The notes beneath the pieces are model-generated. The model ran no database searches. It was given only the letters and a program-made list of their open reading frames with translations, and had not been told where the DNA came from. 64,000 bases of DNA, from the NCBI GenBank assembly GCA_934045075.1, contig OW203734.1:6826516-6890515 (forward strand), written 5' to 3'. This document shows positions 35,319 to 47,100 of this stretch, in pieces. The DNA comes from Yponomeuta sedellus (taxonomy: Eukaryota; Arthropoda; Insecta; Lepidoptera; Yponomeutidae). Each line of letters starts with the position of its first letter. Positions within the stretch are counted from its first letter, which is position 1. The position numbers and the translations under genes are program-made.

Positions 35319-38300
35319 TTAAAATAGCAAGTCATCATCGTCCCAGTAGTGAGGCGTGCAAATCGGATTGCTGTCTCCGATCCTCTCCGAGGCGGAAGAG
35401 GTTAAGCCAGGGCATGAACAGTGCATGCTTGTTAGGCACTCCAGAGATCGGATCTGAGAAGTCAGGCTCTGTGACGTCTGACTCTCTGAAAAATAGATAA
35501 TCAATCGAAAAAAAAAATTCAATGTAGGTAAGGGCTCGTCCCTATCACCACTACGGCGCGGCGCCGCCGTCGCCACTCTGACCATCTTTTCTCAAATTAT
35601 CTTTAAATAAATAACACATCAGTTGCTATCTATACCTATGATAAGATTCCACGTTTTCCCATTAGTAACTTTCGTTTTCCCATTAGTAACTATAAATGCC
35701 AAAACATCAGATAATGTTCTTAAAGACCAAAAACTATAGATTTAACCTTTGTAGATGCTAATCACAGAACAATTTTTATGTCCTGTGATGCTAATAGTTA
35801 TGCCGATGATGTGCCGTTTACAGAATTCACTTAAGTTATGACGTAAAAAGGATGACAAGTGGCGATATCCAGCAAACCCTCCATAAATATATAAAAGATA
35901 GAAAAACTCTTTTTGTCTTCCTTTGCTCATTTTGAATCAATGCTTCTATACCACACCACCATAGGATAGAGTATTATTTTTGCATGGTAGGCAGAGAAAA
36001 AAAACGCCAGAGCGGTTTCGCATTACATCCGATTCGAATCCGTACAAATATGGGTCTAGAAATCTCGGACCTAATTCGGACATTGCTTACGCACTTGTGT
36101 CTGATCTAGCAATCCGCTTTTTTTTTGCTATATGCGTCTCTCTCTCCGGGTCTGGGGGGAGCAGTGTTGCCAGATGTATCGCATTTCCGCTTTTCTGATA
36201 GTCGACCCGCTTTCCGCTTTTTAGTAACGCGGTGCCGCTTTTTTCTAAATTGGTTCAATATCATGTTCATTCAACTTTCAACAAGTCGGTTTCCGTTTGG
36301 TGCATACAGACGGTGCACTGTGTGTGCAATTGTGCATGCGTGTAGTCTATGCAGCAGGCCACAGATTATAGTCCATTCACAACAGCAAAGCAAGAAGTGC
36401 GCGCAAATTTTGACCTGGTTATCTGTGGATACTCCGTATTATTTATTTTATTTCCTGGTATGAATAAAAATATAAGACCTATAAACGAAAAAAGAACTAT
36501 CGTTTTTGATACATGTAATAATAAAAAAATCCGCTATTTTTGCTGAAAATCCGCTTATTTTAAAGTACGGCTACCGCATTTTCAGGTTTCGTATCTGGCA
36601 ACACTGCTCGTGATTATAGGGTTCCATTCCATCCGGGGGAGTTACTAATATTATAAGGCGAATTTTTGTGAGCAGCGGCTAACCAGCGTACATTAACATT
36701 CAACAAAAAGAATGTAAATTCTTTACGTTCAAATAAAAATTTAATTTACGTATAGATTTAATATGACCTGAGAAAACGTCGTCAAAGTGGAGTTTTTTTT
36801 CCCGCTGCCTGTCTCCACTACAATACGGCCCGAAGGCAACGGCTGACATTACATTGTACCTACCTACATGGACATTCAGCAATACATACGTGAAATAAAA
36901 TTGATTTCATTTCATTTGCTGTAGATGAAGGAATATGGAGCTCCTAATTATATTACCATTAGATTCCCCTGCTCCTGTTAAACCTTTCTGCTCCTTACGC
37001 AGATTGGCCAAGGTTTTGGCGCGATTTTTCTTTGCTTTCATCATCTTCAATCGGTGAAACTCTTCGCGTTCCTGATTGGAAATATAATTTAAAAAAAACA
37101 TGTCTGATAATAATATACAACGGGTTAGATAGGTAATATAAGGCAAAACCTGAAAACTATTTATTCAGTAACTAAGTAATTACCTCTAAACCATTTCCAA
37201 AGTTCCAATGCATAAGAAACAGTTCCAAAGAAAGACCAAGCTTCAATATTGTATGAAAAATATTATTGAGTTTAAAAAAAATGTAATACTTAGGTTACCT
37301 GTACATTTCGGCAATATTACTATTATATCGGCACAATTATTAGTGTATTAGTTAATATCATTTTTTTTTGTATTTAATACCTGTTTGTCGCTACCATTAT
37401 AGGAAAGAAAAATAAATAAAATAATTTGAAATTTTTGTTACTTGCGCCAGATCACCGGATAACTAAGTAGATAAATACTTATTCAGGGTTGTCAGTCAAT
37501 TCAAGTATACAATTTATGTCTACTAATTATGTTAACTCTATGTCGGATCGATATGCCTGTCAGCGTTGGCGAAGCAAGCCTCAGGTAAAAAGTTATCGTG
37601 TTTTAATTATTAGGTAACTACCCTAAATACCCGTTGTATCTAATCAGTCAAAACCAATATGTGTTACTAGGTAGTTGCTAAACTACGAAGTGCCTAGTAC
37701 ATTCGACAGCAGCTCAAGTTGAGTACATTTTGATCACAGTGCCAGTATGTAAAAGTCGACGCGTCGACGTCGCGACGTGCTGCCGACAGTACCTACCTAA
37801 GCACTACAAAATTAAGAAAAATATCTTGTGCATCAATGAACTACGTAAATAAGTGTATATGCAAATACCCTTTCATCCATTTCCATCAAAATGTACGTCT
37901 CCGTATTTCGCAGTTTTGGCAATATAACTTTCTCTATTCCGTTAACTTTTCTGTGAAACGAAACGCAAAATTTATCATGTCGGTTTCGCGCCAAAACCGT
38001 TCGAACTAATTTTTTATTATATACCCACATCATTTTATACTTATGCAATGCAATAATACATAAAAGTATGGACTGTAGGTACTAAGTAGCTGGGTATATT
38101 GAACCTCCTCAGACCTGACCTTGAAGAGGTTAAATGACTGGGGTAGGCCTTAGCCATCTACTACGTAAGTACCTACATAATTATAGCAGGCTGGCCTCTT
38201 TATTACACACAATGATGGATGACTGACGCTGACGCCTTTATACTGTTTCGGAGGTGTAGGCAGAGACCGCGGTAAGCCATTTACTTAGGTACCAAATTCA

Positions 38301-39660
38301 GTACGGCTATTTTACTAATCACTACCTTCAATACTTTGAAAAAAAGGTTGTTGCCTGTACGTAATACAAAGAGTATTGTAAAGAGGTTCGTTTCACTGAT
38401 GCCGGTAAGTCGCCCATTACCTCAGTTGCGAGAGCGCTGGCACGGTTAGCCAGAGGTCACGGAATTGGTGGAATTTTTAGCCTCTAAATAGGTTTTTAAA
38501 ATTGTCCTTAGCACGGGTTAGTGCATTAAAAAGAATATAATCTAGGTAGATACTAACCTCAAAGTCGACTTGATCTCAACATGCAGCAGCATACAAGTGT
38601 TTCGCAGCGACGCGAACTTAATAAGGATCCTCACGGCTTCCCTGAAGAATCTTTTGGCCTCTCCAGTGCGGTGCCCACCGGCTCCTAAGCCTGCGAAGCG
38701 AAGAGCGTCGCTCGCGCTGGCATCTTCTACGGGTTGCAGAGCTACTGTCGTCACTCCTGATATGTTTTCCGGGATACGCTGGACACGAATTTGAGCCTGG
38801 GAAGGAGCGTGACATTGTCTTTCGTTTGGATTTGTAAAATCTTTCTTTACCTCACTGCTTAACAAAATAGGTAGGCGTCGGCGGCCTGCGTATCTTGTTA
38901 AATTAATACAAGGCAAAGGCACCTAGGTCAAGGTGTAAGTACTCGTTCTACTTGTAACGTTAATCTTACCTGCCCAACATTTTCTAACACCAAAGCGTTA
39001 GACTCTCCATTCGTAAACTTTATGGCAGCCAAGGAAAAGTAGGCCTCCCGCAACGAATGGCCAAGAATGGCTTGGGTGGCCGCTAACTCTGTTGCTACCT
39101 ATCAACAAGGTATTTGATTTAATAAGTAAATTATCAGTATCAATTATTATTAGCACATAAGTATTCGTCTACTGGTGGACGTTTTGTATATTAGTTACTT
39201 TTTTCGAGTAAACTCATACTACCGGAAGAGTTTAGTCATGTCCAGATACGGAAGCTAGCATTGGGATATTACATTAGCCACGATAGATGACAATGTCTGG
39301 AATTAAAGCCAGTCCAATGCATGACTTCTATGTTTTATAATAATTGTGTAAACTATGTTAATTAAGGACTTTGAAAAGACTAAGTTTGGAGTTTTTTCTC
39401 CAAAATGATCTAGATTTTGAAATGGATTGTAACGTTCATTAAGCCTCAGTTTCTGCGCTACTTTGAATAAACCTTTTTATTTAATTTGAATAAAACGCAG
39501 TGAAGTCCTCAATTGATCACACCTGACGTCCCCTGAATCGCAAGGCTTCAGCTTTCCTCTTAAGGAGTTGATAGCCTCGGTTGACCTGCGCTTGCCGCCG
39601 ATTGATCTCTCGCAGCATAAATAGAGACGGCGTCACGGGGTAACGGTTCTCGGTATTCAT
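35319..39660 (-). CDS. Divergent V-type ATPase subunit D paralogue (6 exons)
   Basis: Subunit D is the central rotor stalk of the V1 sector. Exons (minus) 39523-39660, 38970-39098, 38558-38796, 37869-37950, 36957-37071 and 35319-35485 join with phases 0,0,2,0,1 into 289 residues; canonical D is about 247. Recognisable along the chain: YPVTPSLFMLREINRR and GYQLLKRKAEAL near the N-terminus, REAYFSLAAIKF, AQIRVQ, GLGAGG, VNGIEKVILPKL, and EMDEREREEFHRLK matching the canonical ELDELEREEF. The N-terminal and C-terminal helices are therefore retained, but many normally constant residues differ. The last exon is unlike other D subunits and ends WDDDDLLF. The start is the ATG at 39660 by fit to family length; an upstream in-frame extension exists. 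Probably a tissue-restricted paralogue, as in Drosophila; expression is inferred, not seen. Confidence 0.9.
36162..36606. mobile_element. hAT-like terminal-inverted-repeat element
   Basis: 445 bp with ends CAGTGTTGCCAGAT and ATCTGGCAACACTG. The interior repeats 'ttccgctttt'-like motifs. No matching 8-bp target duplication is visible, so the class is inferred from the terminal sequence. It lies in intron 5 of the V-ATPase D paralogue. Confidence 0.55.
36690..36920 (+). repeat. Repeat family G copy
   Basis: Shares 'tacggcccgaaggca' and flanking blocks with 17500-17668. The 'gaatgtaaattctttacgtt' block is at the opposite end here, so the two copies are permuted. Confidence 0.55.
38348..38540 (+). 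mobile_element. SINE-A copy 6, degenerate
   Basis: Plus-oriented, with head, tail and 'gcacgggttagtgcatta' end, but the B-box region is deleted. It ends about 17 bp from the exon 3 donor (38557) of the V-ATPase D paralogue, so intron 3 starts almost directly in the SINE tail. Confidence 0.75.
39290..39490 (-). repeat. Repeat family H copy
   Basis: Inverted relative of 57625-57865. They share 'atctagattttgaaatgga', 'aaagtagcgcagaaactg'-like and 'tgtctggaattaa'-like blocks. Intron 1 of the V-ATPase D paralogue. Confidence 0.65.
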
Positions 39661-41175
39661 CTTTGGTAGATTCTTTGACGATTTTTTTTGGAAACAGCTT
39701 TCCGGAACAAAGGAATACAGAAAAATTCGTTGAAACCACACTTTTTTCGTCTGTGGCCGTAAATTGACAATTTGATTGATGAAATTGATTAGTGGCAAAG
39801 AGAATATAAAGAGTGGCTTCCCGACGGACTCTGCCAAAAGTATCTAATTGGTGGACTCCGCCAATGTCGAGTTTTGGAAACCGCAAAATCACAAAATAGA
39901 CAAAAAAAATCATTTTCAAGATTTTTCGAAGAGAAAATAAAATCTCTGAGAAAAAATGTGATCTCTTTTGTAATTTTTTGGCAGTAAAGAAAAGAGTTTG
40001 CAGAACTGACAACTCTATCGATAGTTGTCAGTAGTAGAACCATAGATTACAATGTGAGTAGAACCACAGAACATCTGTGAGTAGAACCAATAAAATTAAC
40101 GGAAGGTCGATCAACGAGTATATAACCACTAGGTCCTATGGGTAAATCACGGATACATCCGTGGGGTAAATATAGAAAATGATAGAAATAAAATGAATTG
40201 AATAGATTTAAGTACATATGTATTCTGTGGAACAAGCAGAAACATTGCAAAAAGTATGAGAGAAATAGAGAACAAACGACATCGTTGCATTTACCCCAGT
40301 AAATCGATTGTTCTTCTGCTTGACATCAACCCTTTGTATGTCCCCACTGATGGGGCACGGGTCTCTTCCTGCATCGCAAGAAGATTAGATTCTGTCTATA
40401 CTAAGGAAATTATTCCATACTCGTATTAATTATACGTACCTATCCCATGGACAGTTTTGAATAAACTCTGTGCCTGCCATAAATGGGTCCTAGTGTCGCG
40501 GTCCTATCTCGAACCATCTAGAATAGAGCCTTCTGGAAACCAATCGAATAGTCTCCGCATGCTGCATTTTAGTAACGCTGCAAGCAATAATGACTCGTAT
40601 GTCCACTAGCATAAGGCTCAAGACTCTGTCAAATTGAAACAGTTCAAGAGACGTTGCCGCGTGCACCGAGTGTAGGTACGTACGGGAATGTTCGGGAACC
40701 CTTGCCGGCGGATATAAATAGCGGCCGCCCCGCGGCGCGCAGTCACAGGTTCTGTGAGTCACAGTCAGTTCCGTTTGGACTAGCGAACATACCTGCGATA
40801 CGAGCGATAACCTACGGCTTCAGCGATACTATGAACTTCGATTGAACCTGCGATTGGAATCTACGTGTGGACTTCGTGTCGTGAAGACCTGCGTGAATAA
40901 ATCCTAAGAAGTTGTCATTGGCGTTTTACCTCCAAATGTAGAACCCTATTCCGTAACACTAGCAAAGGTTATGATCGTTTCCAGAAAGATAAAAATGTTT
41001 TTACATAATTTCATTTTTATTACATTCCATAATCCTATAAAATAACTCTCTTTATATAATACTTTAAGTACGCATAAATATACACACTTAATAGCAACGC
41101 AGTCGTCAACTTAGCCTATATTCTTTATTCTATTTGTTCACTGAACCAAGTAGACTCGTACAAGACAACTTCTTC
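39661..41175. other. Interval between V-ATPase D start and KHDC4-like stop
   Basis: Contains the presumed V-ATPase D promoter and leader (right of 39660), a repeat-B fragment at 40327-40392, a solo LTR at 40494-40958 and the 3' UTR of the KHDC4-like gene. Minus-strand AATAAA motifs lie at 41124-41129 and 41016-41021. Confidence 0.6.
40494..40958 (+). mobile_element. Solo LTR with 4-bp target duplication
   Basis: 465 bp starting TGTCGCGG and ending CCGTAACA (TG..CA ends), flanked by 'ctag' at 40490-40493 and 40959-40962. It holds a TATA box ('gatataaata', 40711-40720), a GC-rich stretch after it, and AATAAA at 40896-40901, in promoter-then-poly(A) order. No internal retroviral-type coding region is present, so it is a solo LTR left by recombination. 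The 4-bp duplication fits Ty3/Gypsy-type LTR elements. Confidence 0.85.
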
Positions 41176-44100
41176 TCAACTGTTTTCTTGCCAATAGCTG
41201 TAATTTCCTGAAGGTGGCGGCACAGGCATTGGGGGGCCGGCTGGGGGCGGCACTTGACTGACTGATCCAGAGTTGTACGGAGAACCTTGAGGACTACTGT
41301 ACCTAGGCCTGACCCAAGGTCTACTCGGCGCCTGCATGTTGTATTGATATTGATTATTGGCGTACGCTGCCATATTTTGCCCTGTAGCATTAGGGTAGGG
41401 ATTGCTTTGGGCATTTGGGGGGTACGCGGCGTTAGGCGTAGCGTAAGTTTGCGGAGCTGGAGTAGCAGAAGGCGAGTAGTTGGCCTGTGAGACACTTTGA
41501 CTCTGCGCCGAGTAGTTCTGGTTGGAGCTGGGAGTTCCATTAGTGGGGTTGTATGGGGGTGGTTGTGTAGTCGGAACTTGAGGCCCTGGGGCCGGGTTGT
41601 AGGCGGGACTCTGACCGCTATTTGGATTTGATACAGAGTAATTTGGCGTGCCCGAGCTTTGAGTAGGCGGCGTACTCGGTTCGTTAGCATACGTCTGTGG
41701 GTTAGGTGCCGCTGGCTGTTGTGGGGGCGATATCGTGAAGCCATTTTCTTGTGACGATGAAGTGATGTAGTTGTTCTGGTTTGTCGTTGTGCTGTTCGTT
41801 GGGTTATCGTTTTCTGCTGACTGGGTTTGGGCTCCATTGTTCGCTGGGGGCGTCGGCTGGTTGCTCGGTTGTACACTGTACTGTATGTTCTGGTTATTGG
41901 CCATGGTGATCGCGCCTGGGTTTTGATGCATGACGTACTGTTGAGGCAGACTGTATTGGGATGTGGGTGTTATGAAAGTAGAGTTTTGCGGCATGATTTG
42001 TTGTATTTGCTGTGGTTGCGAGACAGGTATAGTTTGTTGCATAGGGGATCCAGGCGGGGGCGCCTGCACGATAGGTATCGTTCCAAGATTAGCGTGAGTC
42101 AGCTGTTGACCCGCCAAGGCAGCGTTGAGCTGTTGTGCCGAAAACGGCGTGTTTAGATTGTTCAAGTTATTCAAATTTATCCCGGATACGTACTGCGCAT
42201 TTGGTTGCATATTCATGTGCATAAGCGGCATGTTATATTGTACGCTATTAGGGACCCCAAGTTGGTTTGACTGCATGACTGTGACGTTCTGGCCAGGTTG
42301 TAGCATTTGTTGGCCAAGGATACCTTGGTGCATGCCTTGGACCAAATTCGATTGGTTCGTCGGTATCATGTAAACTTGGCTGTTGGGTTGGCCCAACGCC
42401 ATTTGACCAATATTCAGTGGGTTTTGTAAAACAGTCATGCCTTGTGGGACTGTTATCATTTGTACGTTTTGGGCAGTGCTTTGAATTTTATTCGTTATGT
42501 CCTGCTTCTGTGCGTCTTTGTTGGATTGTATTTGTATCGCGTTCCTGTCTACGTGCCGGATGTACATCCCCGTGCCGTCTTGAGTCACTCCCGATGCTGA
42601 TACACTGCAAGGGATTAAGAAAATTGTTGGTCCTTGAAAATACCTTTTCACCTGAAGGTTTATACTATTCTGTAAAAACCTAACTGCAAAATAGGTAGTC
42701 GGGGCTGTAAGTGATGCAATCGACTTCAGCCAGATGTCGCTGCCTGTACGTAATACAGAGAGTAGTGTAAGGAGGTTCGAGATTTCACTGATGCCGGTGA
42801 GTCGCCCATTGGCTCAGTTGGATAGAGCGCTGGCACGGATAGCCAGAGGTCGCGGGTTCGAATCCCGGCATGGGTGGATTTTTTAGCCTCTAAATAGGTT
42901 TTTAAAACCTGAAGGTTTTTTAAAGAAGAAAGAAGGTGTTTAAAGGAAGAGTAAGTTTGTGAAAACCATCCAGTATTTCGTTCGCCTAGAGCCACTACTA
43001 GAGACTGTAAATTATGCAAAAATGAATTTGAATCTTCACCTGGTCTGTTGTCCGGAAGACACGTGAAAGATGGTTCCGTGGGCCGGGTTAATCTTCATTC
43101 CCATACTGACGACAGTGTTGTCTCTACCTGCAAGACAATGTACTTTGTAATGCAATAAACCTGCGTTGCACGGCTATAAGAGGAAATACGAGTAAGTTTT
43201 AAAAGCCGCATACACCGGACTTTTTAGACGCATCACGATAGCCCGATGGATTTGTGGACGTTGCGCCGACGATCGACTTTACCTACGTGTATGACGCATT
43301 CTGTCTGCCTGATCTTATTCTTACGATACACAAGGCAGCTGATCAATCTTTACAATTAGGATACAATATAATGAAATTAATGAATGAACTGGAACAGAAA
43401 GAAACTGGAGGAATTCAGATTGTCAATGTTAGTGTCGATGTGCTGTGGTGTATACTTAAAGCAATATGATATTACGCAAAAAAAATGCTGCCACAAAGAC
43501 CTACGCACGCGACGACGCTGTATTACGCAAATTGCTGTTAAATACATCGCTCTTAGCAATAAGGCCGCCAATTGTACTGCGTATCTAATCTTACCTTAAA
43601 CATACGACCCGTGCCTTCCAGAGAGGGTAGGCAGAGTTTGCCATCCGGTTTTCCCACTTGCCACGATCCTCACAAACCTCTTTCGCTTTTTTCATTATTC
43701 GCTGCGTGCGCGAATCCCGGATTCGAGTACTTTTTACCTTGCCCTACGTTATAGTCTAGTCGCAAAAATAACATTGCACCCAAGTTGCAGCATCAGCAAA
43801 CAAGAAATAGTACTTGTCTGGAATGGAATTTAAGTTTATTGTTGTAAAGACGACAGAGCAGCGAATGAACTGCATGAGGACTCCTCATTTAATTCCTTAG
43901 GAAATCTGTAAGGAGTTAAAGCATTAGAACGGAAGCTGATGGGGTTCTCTGAAGACCTGGAAATCTGAAATAATATTTGAAGCTATATTCGATTAAGCAG
44001 AACATGTGCATTAGCAGTAGAGTTGCGGAAACCTAAATTTCCATTAATACCAATACTGGTGCGAGGAGAAAGATCTCGCATGACCAGACCTAAAAGTTGA

Positions 44101-47100
44101 TAAATGGGCAATGGCCATTGCTGGACATTGGCCTCCCTCAGCACGCCACTTCGTTCTGTCCCCGGCCATCCCCATCCAGCTGCTGCCAGCAATCTGCCTC
44201 AGATCGTTGGTACCGAAGCTGCGTTTGTCGGTTCGTGGTCACTCGAGAACCTTGATAAATAAATGATGTCTTTGCTGAGTTAATTCTACTTAGTTATACA
44301 ATGTGATTCACAAAAGTACTGAATTCACTCGGAATTATTTCAATGAAGATAAATTCACACTTATTCCCATTTAAAGTTCGCGCAGAACGAGAACATTCTC
44401 CACAGTCCACAGTTAAGAATACCAGTTAGCTACGCTACGTAAATCGGCTTGCCAGTAAGAACGCATAATAAAGTTCTCATAACTTTAATTAAGTTCAGCT
44501 TTCCAATCGTGGACGTAACCTCAGCCGTTTCACCTTCATAGGTACAAAAACTCACGCTTGTATCAAAAAGGGGTAGACAGAAAACAGGGTTTGCCACTTT
44601 CCACGATCCTGTCAAATCTAATTCGCTTCGCTCGGCAGATTTCGCATTCGTTAATGGTTTGTTGCTGAAATCACGAGAATTTAGTGAAGCTGTGCAGTAA
44701 GCCTCTCTCTGGTCAAAACCTGTAGAAATAAATAAACAAATCCGTGTCCGCCAAGCCAAAACATCGTCATGGGTATCAGAATTGAGCACCCGTGTGTGTG
44801 TTGAGAACCGAATATAGTTGAACTGCTTGACGATAAAAATATATAATCACTTGCCACAAATACGCCTCTCACAAAATTAACCGTTGCAGTCTTGATTGAA
44901 TTAATTAAGGAATTCCTTGATGCTGGTACCAATAATTTATTCTTGATCTCTACTTATTTAGTTTAAAACCGTTTCGATAATTTAAACCACACCCAACAAG
45001 GCAAAGTTTCAACTTTTCCAAATTATATTTTTCAAAGTATCTTTAAAATTGGTTTAATTACGCTTATGCTAAGAGCCTCGCAAGAATTTACAAAAGCAGT
45101 TTAAACTCAGTTTGTCACTTTTTGTTGACAAATTACGCGTTTGCTAATTTTGAAGCTACGCCGTTACGCCATAATGCCCGTGAGGAGCTTAATCTTACGC
45201 TTTTGGAAAAAGTACGAATGCCAAGTGCTTCGTTGATAACACAGTGGCACGTCGCTGCAGGCCGGTCAAATCTGCTGAAGAAACAACAACCCATGCAGAA
45301 AAGCACGAATTGGCAGACGCAGCATAGAACGCTTGCTGGACCGACGATCAAACGCGTTGCTGCTGAATGCGGCTGACAGTGGGTTTCGGAGGATATAGAG
45401 AAGTCGTGGATCCCGTTCTCGGAGCCTGTCAACGTCCGATTTCCACGACATGACGGCTAAGACTGATGAACGGCTTATCACCGACACATGCGCGTCATAA
45501 AATTAAATAAATAAATAAGACCTGTGAAAAACGAACCCGCGTGTTGTTCTGTTACGCTCCCTTGAAGTGACATTGGCCTATGAAAGCAGAAGATTCATCA
45601 AAGACACCACTTTGGTCATTCATAAAATACTTTGACAGACACCACTTTTATCATAGTTAGAATATTTTCGGGGCTTAATCGCGTAGTAATTTATTGCTAT
45701 TTTTTACCTCGACGTTTCGACGACGTTACAGCCATCGTGGTCACGAGAAGACTGATGACTGGCACCCGTTCGCATCTTCGGCTGGTGAGGTTTCAGACTA
45801 CCCTCAATCAGCCATCACAATGCACTATTAGGGTTGCGACACACTACACTGACAATGTCGGACGATAAGCCATGCGACTTTTTTCCACTCCAACACATCT
45901 TGATGACCGGATCCCACGTTTGCGACAGTTTGAAACCACATTCCCGGTTAAAATTTTTGTGTTTCTTAATTTCAACCGCTTCACGCACAATTCGGCTATA
46001 ATAATGGCGATCGTTGGAAAGTACCGATGGTTTGTGTAATTCTATCCAGTGGTTTGATCCTGATTCAAGAAGATATTCCGCTATCGCTGACTTTTCCACC
46101 TGGCGGTTTTTAACACTTTGATCATTCATAAAATAGTAAACGGGACACTCCAACCATTGACATATCTATAATATTAAAATGAATCGCTGAATGTGTTGGT
46201 AAGCGCAAATGTCGAGAGCAGCTGAACCGATTTCGCCGATTCTTTTTTAGAATATTCCTTGAAGTACGAGGATGGTTCTTACGAAGAGAAAAATAGAAAA
46301 AAATAGGAATCGACTGTTTGGCGGTACGAAGTTCGCTGGGTCAGCTAGTTATTACATAATAATAAAACAGGAAATGGCAAGACTGTTGAAGAGGGACCAC
46401 ATGGGGTTTCGCCTGAAATGTTAATTTGAGTTCATTGAAGCATTGGTTTACCTTTTATCAGTTTTATATTACATCTATTCAATCAAAGAGTGTTAACTTC
46501 TAAAGTTGACGACAGGTCGACATGGCAATCGGGGCATGAGGAGACCCCGCGGAGGCGGGGTCGCCCCGCACACCCGCACAGTCCCCGCGTCGTCTTAGTC
46601 TTAGTGTCGCACGAGTCCGTATCGACCGCGTTTATCGATTATAATCTCGCTCACATAATTTATTACTATTGTGTTTAAAAAATGGCTACGGTTGCATCTT
46701 CGTCCCGTGTTCAAGCAAAAAAACCAATAATTCACTCTCAAGCTCGAGAACTAGCTAGAAAAGTGTTAGAAAATTGTGACATTGAACGGAAAAATAATTG
46801 TTACAAATTTTCTGTCAATCAGACATTAGACAGGGCTGTGTTTTATACAGGTCTATCGAAAAGAACTATGTCTAGGATAAAATCAGAATTAAAATCAGTG
46901 GGAGCAGAGGAAAAGTTGAAATCACCCAAAAAACGGAAGAAGACAGGTCTAAAATTTTGTGTTGATGATTTTGATCGTACAGCGATTCACAACACCATAA
47001 CAGAATTTTATTTACAAAAGAAGATCGTTCCGACATGTCATAAGTTACACGTTGCTTTACGTGAAAAAATACCTTTTCCTTGGGGTATTACAACGGCTGT

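Noticed and set aside
39517..39837. Upstream in-frame start that would add about 59 residues to the V-ATPase D paralogue
   Set aside because: Subunit D proteins begin only a few residues before the conserved N-terminal helix; the ATG at 39660 gives the expected length.
41130..41876. 248-codon basic frame on the minus strand
   Set aside because: Alternative frame of the Q/P-rich last exon of the KHDC4-like gene; its composition is a by-product of the repeats.
42793..42876. Possible functional tRNA genes (cloverleaf-like sequences with A and B boxes)
   Set aside because: They recur many times with a shared non-tRNA body, tail and target duplications, and position 33 of the loop is C. They are SINE heads.
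43254..43469. 71-codon plus frame that looks protein-like
   Set aside because: No family motif or splice structure; the following sequence resembles a LINE 3' tail, so it is probably repeat-derived.
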